NCBI GenBank assembly: GCA_016786705.1
Contig: JAEUVV010000006.1
Span: 186,001-250,000 of the forward strand
Direction of reading: 5' to 3'
Origin: Taibaiella sp.
GTDB taxonomy: Bacteria; Bacteroidota; Bacteroidia; Chitinophagales; Chitinophagaceae
Length of the DNA: 64,000 nt
Positions 23,984 through 31,824 of this stretch are shown in pieces; within the stretch, counting starts at the first letter, position 1, and every line of letters starts with the position of its first letter. The translations under genes were made by a program, and so were the position numbers. The notes under the pieces were generated by a model, which saw only the letters and a program-made list of their open reading frames with translations, searched no databases and was not told the DNA's origin.

Positions 23984-24739
23984 ATGGCAAGAAATGATTT
24001 AAATGGTAAAGTAGTATTGATCGCCGGCGGTGCGAAAAATTTAGGTGGTTTATTGAGCCGGGATTTCGCGGCAAAAGGAGCGAAAGTAGCTATTCATTAC
24101 AACAGTGATGCGACAAAGGCTGATGCGGAACAAACCCTGGCCGATATTACCGCTGCAGGTGGGGAAGCCTTTTTATTCCAGGCCGACCTTACGCAGGTAA
24201 GTAATATTACACAGCTTTTTGACGCAACGATTAAACAATTCGGCGGTATTGATATCGCGATCAACACGGTAGGTAAAGTATTGAAAAAACCTTTTGCGGA
24301 AACGACTGAAGCGGAGTATGACAGCATGAGCGACATCAACGCCAAAGTTGCTTACTTCTTTATCCAGGAGGCCGGTAAAAAATTGAATGATAATGGCAAG
24401 ATCAATACCATTGTGACTTCATTACTGGCAGCATTTACGGGTTATTATTCTACCTATGCAGGCGCTAAGGCACCGGTAGAACATTTTACCCGCGCGGCAT
24501 CCAAAGAGTTTGGCGCCCGTGGTATTTCCGTAACGGCAGTAGCGCCCGGGCCTATGGACACGCCTTTCTTTTACGGGCAGGAAAGCGAGGACGCGGTAGC
24601 TTATCATAAACAGGCATCTGACCTGGGCGGACTGACCGATATTAAAGATATCGCGCCGCTGGTGGAATTCCTGGTGACCGATGGCTGGTGGATCACCGGC
24701 CAGACGATCTTCGCAAATGGCGGTTATACAACAAGATAA
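23984..24739 (+). CDS. SDR-family oxidoreductase
   Basis: 251 residues with the short-chain dehydrogenase fold. The cofactor loop is GGAKNLG (15-21), the catalytic Ser is S146, Tyr158 and Lys162 are in TYAGAK, and the C-terminus has the APGPMDTPFF and GQTIFANGGY elements of classical SDRs. A basic residue pattern after the second strand (NSDATK) would favour NADP. The substrate is not known, as is common for this large family. The AraC-type gene just upstream may control it. It ends in a strong hairpin. Confidence 0.9.
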   Translation: MARNDLNGKVVLIAGGAKNLGGLLSRDFAAKGAKVAIHYNSDATKADAEQTLADITAAGGEAFLFQADLTQVSNITQLFDATIKQFGGIDIAINTVGKVLKKPFAETTEAEYDSMSDINAKVAYFFIQEAGKKLNDNGKINTIVTSLLAAFTGYYSTYAGAKAPVEHFTRAASKEFGARGISVTAVAPGPMDTPFFYGQESEDAVAYHKQASDLGGLTDIKDIAPLVEFLVTDGWWITGQTIFANGGYTTR

Positions 24740-24751
24740 AGTAGTCTAATT

Positions 24752-24788
24752 TTAAAAGGGCAAAGAACATGATTCTTTGCCCTTTTAA
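24752..24788 (+). terminator. Terminator of the SDR gene
   Basis: TTAAAAGGGCAAAGAA and TTCTTTGCCCTTTTAA form a perfect 16-bp stem with a 5-base loop. Confidence 0.88.
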
Positions 24789-24897
24789 TTTAACACGTTT
24801 ATAGTATCGCTAGATTGTTTTATTTTTTCCTTTCGTCCATTCAAATTTGTGCTGTGCCAAATCTTCGACTGACCTACAAGTTTCTAGGCTGATACAG

Positions 24898-24926
24898 AAA
24901 AAACCCGCTACTACAGCGGGTTTTTC
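24898..24926 (-). terminator. Terminator of tRNA-Ser
   Basis: AAAAAACCCGCT and AGCGGGTTTTT form a hairpin eight bases beyond the tRNA 3' end. Confidence 0.82.
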
Positions 24927-24933
24927 TTTCTTG

Positions 24934-25020
24934 CAGAGAGGAAGGGATTCGAACCCTCGATACAGTTGCCCGTATACTACCTTTCCAGGGTAGCTCCTTC
25001 AACCACTCGGACACCTCTCT
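24934..25020 (-). tRNA. tRNA-Ser (anticodon GGA), CCA not encoded
   Basis: An 87-base class II tRNA on the minus strand. Acceptor AGAGAGG pairs with CCTCTCT, the D arm is CCGAGTGGTTGAAGG, the anticodon stem CTACC/GGTAG encloses CTGGAAA with anticodon GGA, there is a long variable arm as in serine tRNAs, and the T loop is GTTCGAATC. Discriminator is G; no CCA follows in the DNA, unlike the tRNA-Arg. Confidence 0.95.
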
Positions 25021-25095
25021 TCGTGATTGGGTTGCAAATATAGCAGTTTTTCCAGAATTCATAATAAAATATTTACTTTTGCTGTCATTAACATC

Positions 25096-25866
25096 ATGAT
25101 GCAGCTCCCTCAAGGCAAAAAAATATTCTTCGCTTCCGATTTTCACCTCGGTATACCCGATAAAGCCGGTAGCCTGGCACGGGAAAAAAGAATCTGTGCC
25201 TGGCTGGATCGCATCAAAGCAGAAGCCCATAAGATCTATCTCCTTGGGGATATCTTCGATATGTGGTTCGAATACCGCAACGTAGTGCCCAAAGGCTACA
25301 CCCGCCTGCTGGGCAAGCTGGCCGAACTGACGGATGCCGGCATCTCCATAGAAGTCTTCGTGGGCAACCACGACCTCTGGATGCGCGACTATTTCACCGA
25401 AGAGCTTAATATCCCCATCCACTTCGGCCCTGTAAAGATCGAAGTGAACGGGAAAAAATTCTTCCTGGCCCATGGCGATGGCCTGGGACCGGGCGACCGG
25501 AAATATAAATTCATCCGGGCGGTAATGGCACATCCCTTTTCTAAATGGCTGTACTCCTGGTTCTTACACCCGGACTGGGGCCTGGGCCTGGCCAACTACC
25601 TGAGCCGCCGCGGGGCCAAACACGAAGGGCAGCACGACGGGGCCTTTAAAGGCGAAGACCGGGAATGGCTGATCCTCTTTGCCAAAGATTATTTACATAA
25701 AGAACACATAGATTACTTTATATTTGGACACAGGCATCTTGCCCTCACCATACCCCTGGCTAACCAAAGTTTATATGTCAACCTGGGGGACTGGATCAAC
25801 TACAACTCTTACGGCGTATTTGACGGGCAGGCTTTTTCACTGAATTATTTTAATCCTCATGAGTAA
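25096..25866 (+). CDS. lpxH: UDP-2,3-diacylglucosamine diphosphatase-like metallophosphoesterase
   Basis: Hydrolyses UDP-2,3-diacylglucosamine to lipid X in lipid A synthesis. The metallophosphoesterase motifs are all visible: SDFHLG (14-19), GDIFDMW, GNHDLWM, HGDGLGPGD and FGHRH. The start is the first of two adjacent ATGs (25096, 25099); a longer frame begins with a non-ATG codon right beside the tRNA. Its 256 residues are close to the family length. The stop overlaps the start of sixA by eight bases, so the two are translationally coupled. A related phosphatase cannot be excluded, since this superfamily is broad. Confidence 0.85.
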   Translation: MMQLPQGKKIFFASDFHLGIPDKAGSLAREKRICAWLDRIKAEAHKIYLLGDIFDMWFEYRNVVPKGYTRLLGKLAELTDAGISIEVFVGNHDLWMRDYFTEELNIPIHFGPVKIEVNGKKFFLAHGDGLGPGDRKYKFIRAVMAHPFSKWLYSWFLHPDWGLGLANYLSRRGAKHEGQHDGAFKGEDREWLILFAKDYLHKEHIDYFIFGHRHLALTIPLANQSLYVNLGDWINYNSYGVFDGQAFSLNYFNPHE

Positions 25867-26362
25867 GCGTTTTGTTATTATCCGCCATGCCAAATCCAGC
25901 TGGGCCACTTTAGGGCAGGCAGACTTTGATCGCCCCCTGAATGAAAGAGGGCAGAAAAATGCTCCGGAAATGGGTAAACGCCTGTTTCAATACGGCCTGG
26001 TACCCGACCTGGTCCTATCCAGCAGTGCCAAGCGTACCCGCCAGACGACTAAAGCCATCACAGAAGCGATGAACTTCAAAGGCAATACCGAATGGCTGGA
26101 CAAACTCTATCACGCGCCGGTCGAAACCGTCGAAAACACGATCAGCACGGTGGACGACCAATACAATACTATATTCATCATTGCCCATAATCCCGGGCTT
26201 ACCCAATTTTTGATCGAACACGGGGACCGATTTATTACCGACAATATGCCCACCTGCGCCATCGCCGCATTTGAGCTGCATGCCGACAGCTGGACGGATT
26301 TTTACACAGCAGATAAAAGCATTATAAAGTACGACTTCCCGAAAAATACAGTAACCGAATAA
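25859..26362 (+). CDS. sixA: SixA-like phosphohistidine phosphatase
   Basis: A 167-residue histidine phosphatase of the phosphoglycerate-mutase fold. The RHAKSSW motif (9-15) holds the catalytic H10, DRPLNERGQKNA follows, and IIAHNPGLT supplies the second histidine. SixA removes phosphate from phosphohistidine in proteins, including PtsP-type phosphotransferase components. It overlaps lpxH upstream and is four bases from the kinase/RapZ gene downstream, so all three form one operon. Confidence 0.9.
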   Translation: MSKRFVIIRHAKSSWATLGQADFDRPLNERGQKNAPEMGKRLFQYGLVPDLVLSSSAKRTRQTTKAITEAMNFKGNTEWLDKLYHAPVETVENTISTVDDQYNTIFIIAHNPGLTQFLIEHGDRFITDNMPTCAIAAFELHADSWTDFYTADKSIIKYDFPKNTVTE

Positions 26363-26366
26363 TACA

Positions 26367-27827
26367 ATGGAAACAAATAATGACTATATAGAAAGCCTGA
26401 AAGGTTTATATGAACAACAGTTCAGTGAACCTGCCAGCGCCGTGTCCACTATAGCGCCTTCCGGCTCCGACAGGATGTATATCCGCCTATCCAGCGAAAA
26501 GGGCAGTGCCATTGGCGCTTATAGCAGGAATGTAAAAGAGAACAATACCTATTTTTATTTTACCCGGATCTTTAAAAAGAATAATTTACCGGTACCGGAA
26601 CTATTTCTCCAAAGTAACAAAAACATGTGTTACCTCATGGAAGACCTGGGATCGGATTCCCTGCTGGACATCCTTTTAAGAGAGGGAAAAACGGATGAAG
26701 TAAAAGCTTACTATGAACAGGCGGTTGAGGACCTGGTCCGTTTCCAATGGATAGCAGGCGGAGAAATAGATTATACCATGTGCTACAGCACACAGTATTT
26801 TGATAGTAAAGCGATCCTCGCAGACCTGAACTATTTCCGCTATTACTTTGCGGATGTCCTGAAAATAGACTACAATAAAGCTACACTCCAGGATGAGCTG
26901 GAGGATTGGGCCAAGAACCTGGATGCAGAAACCATCAAAACATTTATGTACCGGGACTTCCAGAGCCGTAATATTATGGTAAAAGACGGCCAGCTCGGCT
27001 ACATCGATTTCCAGGGTGGCATGCGGGGCTTACCGCACTACGACCTGGTATCTCTGTTATGGCAGGCTAAGGCACAACTGCCTAAAGAATGGAAAACGCA
27101 CCTGGAAAGACAATACCTGAAAGCGATTAAAGCATCAAAAGAAGTTCCGGATATTGACGAATTGCATTTCATGCGGGTTTACCTGGAATGCGCCTTATTG
27201 CGTATCATGCAAACCCTGGGTGCTTACGGCCTGAGGGGGCTGATCGAACGCAAGCAACATTTCCTTTCCAGCATTTACCCGGCATTACAGCAATTGCAGG
27301 AATACCTCAACGACTATTCGCATATCATCCGTTACCCGGAATTGGCCCGTGTTTTAGGCGAAATAGTAAAACCACAGGTGATAGATCGCTTCTATACCCC
27401 GAAACAAAACCCTGAAAACCCTTTAAAGGTCCGGATCTACTCCTTTTCTTATAAAAAAGGCTTACCGGCCGATACGACAAACCATGGCGGTGGCTTTGTT
27501 TTTGATTGCCGGGGCATCCTTAACCCGGGCAGGTTTGAAGCTTACAAAAGCTTGACCGGGCGCGACTTCCCGGTACAGGAATTCTTACAGGCACAAACCC
27601 TAATGCCTTCCTTCCTGGACAACATTTTCGCGACTATTGACATTACGGTAAATGATTACTTAAACCGCGGCTTTGACCACCTGACCATCAGCTTCGGCTG
27701 TACCGGCGGGCAGCACCGCTCGGTATACGCGGCGGAGCAAACTAAAAAGCACCTGAAATCAATTTACAATATAGACGCGGAAGTCTTGCACCTGGAGCAG
27801 GATCCTAATGATCATAAAAGGAGATAA
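26367..27827 (+). CDS. Kinase fused to a RapZ C-terminal domain
   Basis: A 486-residue two-domain protein. Residues 20-320 are an APH-like kinase with Brenner-type motif YRDFQSRN (195-202, D197 and N202) and the metal Asp D214 in YIDFQGG, as in AmgK-like sugar kinases that phosphorylate N-acetylmuramate. Residues about 352-478 match the RapZ C-terminal domain (DCRGILNPGR at 380-389, CTGGQHRSV at 445-453), which in E. coli senses glucosamine-6-phosphate. The RapZ kinase-like N-terminus is absent, and this other kinase takes its place. Amino-sugar phosphorylation and sensing is therefore inferred, in line with the envelope gene lpxH in the same operon. No MurU partner is adjacent. Confidence 0.82.
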   Translation: METNNDYIESLKGLYEQQFSEPASAVSTIAPSGSDRMYIRLSSEKGSAIGAYSRNVKENNTYFYFTRIFKKNNLPVPELFLQSNKNMCYLMEDLGSDSLLDILLREGKTDEVKAYYEQAVEDLVRFQWIAGGEIDYTMCYSTQYFDSKAILADLNYFRYYFADVLKIDYNKATLQDELEDWAKNLDAETIKTFMYRDFQSRNIMVKDGQLGYIDFQGGMRGLPHYDLVSLLWQAKAQLPKEWKTHLERQYLKAIKASKEVPDIDELHFMRVYLECALLRIMQTLGAYGLRGLIERKQHFLSSIYPALQQLQEYLNDYSHIIRYPELARVLGEIVKPQVIDRFYTPKQNPENPLKVRIYSFSYKKGLPADTTNHGGGFVFDCRGILNPGRFEAYKSLTGRDFPVQEFLQAQTLMPSFLDNIFATIDITVNDYLNRGFDHLTISFGCTGGQHRSVYAAEQTKKHLKSIYNIDAEVLHLEQDPNDHKRR

Positions 27828-27864
27828 CCGCACATTGAATTAAATATAACATTCCAATAAAACA

Positions 27865-29424
27865 ATGGAAAAAATAGGTAATAAAATATTAAACCTGGAA
27901 GCTTTAGAGCAAATCGTGCTTCAGAAAAGTGAGATCAGTATTGATGCTACTACTTTAACCGAAGTGGCAGCTTCCCATACTTTCCTACAGAATTTTGCCA
28001 AAGACAAGCTGATCTATGGCATCAATACCGGCTTTGGCCCCATGGCCCAATACAGGATCGAAGATGAAGACGCAAGACAACTGCAGCTCAACCTGATCCG
28101 CAGCCACAGCTCCGGCATGGGTACTTTACTCACCCCCGATCAGAGCCGGGCGCTGATGCTGGCAAGGCTCAATACCTTACTGCGGGCCTACTCCGGTGTA
28201 CACCCGGAATTGATCGGGCTAATGACAAAACTGATCAATGCCGAAGCTTACCCTTGTGTCTTCCAGCATGGCGGCGTAGGTGCGAGCGGCGACCTTGTGC
28301 AACTGGCACATCTTGCCCTGGGCCTGATTGGTGAAGGTTATTTTCAATACCAGGGTGAAGTCAAACCTGCGAAAGAAGTATTTGCAGCCCTCGGCTTGCA
28401 GCCTTTAAATATTCATATCCGGGAAGGCCTTTCTTTGCTCAACGGTACTTCCGCTATGACGGGAATAGGCGCCATCAACGTGCTGCATGCCCGTAAACTG
28501 ATGTGTGGCCAGATCCTCTTTTCCCTGATGGTGAACGAGATCATGGAAGCTTATGACGACCATTTCTCTGAAGAGCTGAATGGCGTAAAATTGCACAAAG
28601 GCCAGCAAATAGTAGCGGCGGCCATGCGCGCCATTACGAAGAACTCACAATTGATGCGTAAGCGTTCCGAGCACCTGTATGAAAAGAAGGTGACCGAAAC
28701 CGTGATCGAAGACAAAGTACAGGAATATTACTCCTTACGCTGTGTGCCGCAGATCCTGGGCCCTATCTATGATACGATCGAGTATACGGCGCAAATCATA
28801 GAGCAGGAATTGAATTCTGTAAATGATAACCCGGTTGTAGATTACCGTACCGAAAATATTTACCATGGCGGTAATTTCCATGGCGACTATGTAGCCCTAG
28901 AAATGGATAAGCTGAAGATAGCCATTACCAAACTTTCCATGCTGGCAGAGCGCCAATTGAATTTCGTATTGAACCCTGCGCTCAATAAACGATTAACCCC
29001 GTTTGTTAACCAGGGCATCCTGGGATTGAACTTCGGTCTGCAGGGCATGCAATACCCCGCAGTAAGTAATGTAGCGGAGAACCAGACCTTAAGCAACCCG
29101 ACTTATATCCATAGTATCCCTAACAATAATGACAACCAGGATATCGTGAGTATGGGTACTAACGCGGCTTTGATCTGCGCGCGCGTGATAGAAAACTCTT
29201 TTGAAACCTTATCGGTACACGCTTTTGCGTTAATACAAGCGATACATGCCAAAGGCTTCCAGGACAGGCTTTCTACCGCGACCCGGTGGATCTATGATGA
29301 AATAAGCGCTATCGCGCCGCCTTTCGTTGAAGACAAACCTGCTTTTGAGCAACTGGCACAGATTAAAAACTGGCTGATGACTACTGAGGTAGGCGCTAAA
29401 ATGAAAAAGCTCCTGGGCTGGTAA
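27865..29424 (+). CDS. Aromatic amino acid ammonia-lyase (histidine or tyrosine)
   Basis: A 519-residue MIO-dependent lyase. The prosthetic MIO group would form from A140-S141-G142 (GVGASGDL). Y51 in INTGFG is the catalytic tyrosine, and NLIRSHSSG at 76-84 is the substrate-selecting region. As I recall it, the sequence is closer to tyrosine ammonia-lyase of Flavobacterium johnsoniae (QYRI, GVGASGDLVQL, AYDDHFSAELN segments) than to classic HutH. No hutU, hutI or hutG is nearby, so degradation of histidine is not supported by context. HAL is the conservative family name; TAL is a real alternative. The 38-base gap from the kinase/RapZ gene allows co-transcription. Confidence 0.87.
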   Translation: MEKIGNKILNLEALEQIVLQKSEISIDATTLTEVAASHTFLQNFAKDKLIYGINTGFGPMAQYRIEDEDARQLQLNLIRSHSSGMGTLLTPDQSRALMLARLNTLLRAYSGVHPELIGLMTKLINAEAYPCVFQHGGVGASGDLVQLAHLALGLIGEGYFQYQGEVKPAKEVFAALGLQPLNIHIREGLSLLNGTSAMTGIGAINVLHARKLMCGQILFSLMVNEIMEAYDDHFSEELNGVKLHKGQQIVAAAMRAITKNSQLMRKRSEHLYEKKVTETVIEDKVQEYYSLRCVPQILGPIYDTIEYTAQIIEQELNSVNDNPVVDYRTENIYHGGNFHGDYVALEMDKLKIAITKLSMLAERQLNFVLNPALNKRLTPFVNQGILGLNFGLQGMQYPAVSNVAENQTLSNPTYIHSIPNNNDNQDIVSMGTNAALICARVIENSFETLSVHAFALIQAIHAKGFQDRLSTATRWIYDEISAIAPPFVEDKPAFEQLAQIKNWLMTTEVGAKMKKLLGW

Positions 29425-29450
29425 TAGTATAAGTAAGCTATTAAGAAAGG

Positions 29451-29594
29451 AAGGCTAAATACTTGTCACATTGAGCTGCGTCGAAATGTATCAAGTATTT
29501 AGCCTTAATTTTACTCCTCCTTCAAGTTCCGCAAGAGGATACATTTAATGCCCGATTCCTGTCGACCCTTCGATAAACTCAGGGTGACAACTGA
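29451..29594. repeat. REP-like intergenic repeat, copy 1
   Basis: The unit CTTGTCACATTGAGCTGCG (from 29462) and its inverted partner, with CCTTCGATAAACTC and AGGGTGACAA (up to 29594), are both present. The first unit is enclosed by 15-base arms AAGGCTAAATACTTG / CAAGTATTTAGCCTT (29451-29465 and 29492-29506), so it sits in the loop of a hairpin. The second copy lies at 31650-31730. Confidence 0.75.
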
Positions 29595-29615
29595 GCCCGG
29601 CTACATCTTTTCTCT

Positions 29616-30302
29616 CTAATTAAAATTTATAGGCAGGTTGTTGTAGAGCGAGACCATCACCTGGTTTCTTGATCGCTGCGCCAACATTTGGCGCATAAAA
29701 CCTACATCAAATCTTAAATCCTTTTTGATCACATAACCTATTCCTGCAAAGCTACGGTTACGGTCAAACAGGGTTCCGTTAGTATGGATAAATAATTCAT
29801 TGTAGCCCGTCAGATAAAAAGCTCTCGCGTCCATAGCCGTTTTATTTAAAGGCACTGTAGCTCCCAGCAAATACCGGAATCGTAGCTTAAAATTATCCGG
29901 TAAAAAACGCTGCTCAAAACGATAACGATGCTGCACATTTACCCTTGAAATACTCTGCCTGGTAATAAATTGCTGAAACAGGCGATGTTCGTTTACCGTC
30001 ACCTTGTCCTCCATATCCGGATTCGGGTAAGGCCTTCCATGAATAAAGCCATAACCCAGTAACAGGTTATTATTGCCCGGGGTCAAGTTATAGCCAATAC
30101 CGGTACGCAGTAATAATTGTTCCAGGTCGCCGATCTTGTTGAAGTTACGGTACTGGACTTCATTATGCCAGTTCCAGTTTGTTTTTTTCAACTGCTGGCT
30201 CCCGAAATAACTGTACCAGGCTCCCAGTTTATCCTCCTGGGCGTAGGTAATAGAACCCAAAGCCATTGCGCCCGCAATGGAAAACATTTTCTTTATCATC
30301 AC
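29616..30302 (-). CDS. DUF2490 outer-membrane beta-barrel protein
   Basis: 228 residues, with an apparent signal peptide (MMIKKMFSIAGAMALGSITYAQ) ahead of the mature DKLGAWYSYFGSQQL. The alternation of aromatic and charged residues in short strands, with NEVQYRNFN, LRTGIGYNLT and YRFEQRFLPDN, matches DUF2490, a family of small beta-barrels in Bacteroidota. The transported substrate is unknown. A promoter with a perfect -7 motif lies upstream, and the REP-like repeat follows its 3' end. Confidence 0.85.
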   Translation of the reverse strand: MMIKKMFSIAGAMALGSITYAQEDKLGAWYSYFGSQQLKKTNWNWHNEVQYRNFNKIGDLEQLLLRTGIGYNLTPGNNNLLLGYGFIHGRPYPNPDMEDKVTVNEHRLFQQFITRQSISRVNVQHRYRFEQRFLPDNFKLRFRYLLGATVPLNKTAMDARAFYLTGYNELFIHTNGTLFDRNRSFAGIGYVIKKDLRFDVGFMRQMLAQRSRNQVMVSLYNNLPINFN

Positions 30303-30322
30303 ATATCTATTAAGGTTACGTA

Positions 30323-30330
30323 CAAATATA
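30323..30330 (-). promoter_or_regulatory. -7 promoter element for the DUF2490 gene
   Basis: CAAATATA reads TATATTTG on the minus strand, about 21 bases before the ATG at 30302. Confidence 0.5.
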
Positions 30331-30417
30331 ACAGCTTATTTGTTAACGGTTCATTATAAGGGCCAAGGATAATTGGTGAAAAAAAGCGAGATTTGTTGGA
30401 ACCAAGATAATTATTTT

Positions 30418-31617
30418 ATGACATTCAACCCTGCGGACAAGATCCAGGACCTCCAGTATTTCGGAGAGTTTGGAGGCGTTAACCCCTCCATCTCCGATTC
30501 TTCTACCTACACTTTCCTTTCGGCCAAGAAGATGTTTGACACCTTTGAAGGTAATGCCGAAGGCTGCTACCTTTACTCCCGCCACTCTTCTCCCAGCAAC
30601 CTTTATCTGGGCAAAGCGCTGGCGGCTATGGAAAACACAGAAGCAGCCAATGTAGCCGCTTCCGGCATGGGCGCTATTACCTCCGTACTGCTGCAGCTTT
30701 GCGGTGCCGGTGACCATATCGTTTCCAGCAGGACCATTTATGGCGGTACTTACGCTTTCATGAAAAACTTCCTGCCCAAACTACAGATCCATACTTCTTT
30801 TGTCGACAGCACAAAGCCGGAGCAGGTAGAGCAGGCGATCACGCCCAACACGAAAGTGTTGTATTGCGAAACAGTAAGCAATCCTTTACTAGAAGTTACC
30901 GACCTGCGCGCGATGGCGGCACTGGCGCAAAAGCACAACCTGAAATTGGTCGTTGATAACACTTTCTCCCCCCTGGCCATAGCGCCTAAAGACCTCGGCG
31001 CTGACGTAGTCATACACAGCCTCACCAAATTTATTAATGGCAGCAGCGATACCGTAGGTGGCGTAGTATGCGGTACACAGGAGTTTATAGATGCTTTAAG
31101 AAATGTAAACGATGGCGCGGCCATGTTGCTGGGCCCGACTATGGATAGCTACAGGAGCGCCAGTATTCTCAAAAACCTGCGCACTTTACACATCCGTATG
31201 CAACAGCATAGCAGGAATGCCCTCTACCTGGCAGAGCGTTTTGAACAGGACGGCTTAAAGGTTGTTTACCCGGGCCTTGCCAGCCATAGCGGCCATGAAT
31301 TATACCAGCAAATGTATAATAAAGAGTATGGTTTTGGCGGGATGATGACCCTGGATGTAGGCAGCCTGGACAAAGCGAATGAACTGATGGAACTGATGCA
31401 AAACCGGAACATAGGCTACCTGGCCGTGAGCCTGGGCTTTTATAAAACCCTGTTCAGCGCCCCCGGCACTTCTACTTCAAGCGAGATCTCCCCTGAAGAA
31501 CAGGCTGAAATGGGCTTAAGCGACGGCCTGATCCGCTTCTCTATAGGCCTGGACAATGATATGGAACGTACTTACCAAATGATGAAAACCTGCATGCAGG
31601 AAGTTGGTATCCTTTAA
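30418..31617 (+). CDS. Trans-sulfuration family PLP enzyme (methionine gamma-lyase-like)
   Basis: 399 residues of the Cys/Met-metabolism PLP enzyme family. The ATG at 30418 is chosen; the upstream frame starts with a TTG and adds 15 residues of unlike composition. The PLP lysine is K204 in VIHSLTKFING, the phosphate-binding loop is SGMGAITS (82-89), and YSRHSSPSN (53-61) is the YTR-like element of this family. Methionine gamma-lyase, cystathionine lyase/synthase or O-acetylhomoserine enzymes share these features, so the exact reaction is open. No methionine or cysteine gene is adjacent. The other REP-like copy follows its end. Confidence 0.85.
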   Translation: MTFNPADKIQDLQYFGEFGGVNPSISDSSTYTFLSAKKMFDTFEGNAEGCYLYSRHSSPSNLYLGKALAAMENTEAANVAASGMGAITSVLLQLCGAGDHIVSSRTIYGGTYAFMKNFLPKLQIHTSFVDSTKPEQVEQAITPNTKVLYCETVSNPLLEVTDLRAMAALAQKHNLKLVVDNTFSPLAIAPKDLGADVVIHSLTKFINGSSDTVGGVVCGTQEFIDALRNVNDGAAMLLGPTMDSYRSASILKNLRTLHIRMQQHSRNALYLAERFEQDGLKVVYPGLASHSGHELYQQMYNKEYGFGGMMTLDVGSLDKANELMELMQNRNIGYLAVSLGFYKTLFSAPGTSTSSEISPEEQAEMGLSDGLIRFSIGLDNDMERTYQMMKTCMQEVGIL

Positions 31618-31649
31618 ATAAACAAGTTGGTATTTAGAAAGCTAAAATT

Positions 31650-31730
31650 CTTGTCACATTGAGCCTGTCGAAATGCGGCAAGAATTAGGCCTCAAATTTG
31701 TCTATCCTTCGATAAACTCAGGATGACAAA
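31650..31730. repeat. REP-like intergenic repeat, copy 2
   Basis: CTTGTCACATTGAGCCTGTC (from 31650) and the inverted unit CCTTCGATAAACTC / AGGATGACAA (up to 31730) repeat the module at 29451-29594. The first unit again lies between short complementary arms, CTAAAATTCTTG and CAAGAATTAG. Confidence 0.75.
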
Positions 31731-31768
31731 TTTTATACCCTTTTTAGGAAGTGGGTATACGTTAAATG

Positions 31769-31806
31769 AAAAGAGGTCGTACTTGTATGAAGTATGACCT
31801 CTTTTT
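31769..31806 (-). terminator. Terminator of the TonB-type receptor gene
   Basis: AAAAGAGGTC and GACCTCTTTT pair and extend through TACTT/AAGTA after one mismatch, downstream of the stop at 31825. Confidence 0.8.
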
Positions 31807-31824
31807 ATCTCTTCTGGTATTATA

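Noticed and set aside
24874..25533. A minus-strand frame of 219 codons over tRNA-Ser and the lpxH start
   Set aside because: It crosses the tRNA and opposes a conserved enzyme, so it is not a gene.
27865..29424. Assignment as histidine-utilisation gene hutH with a hut operon
   Set aside because: No other hut gene is near and the sequence recalls a tyrosine ammonia-lyase, so the symbol is withheld.
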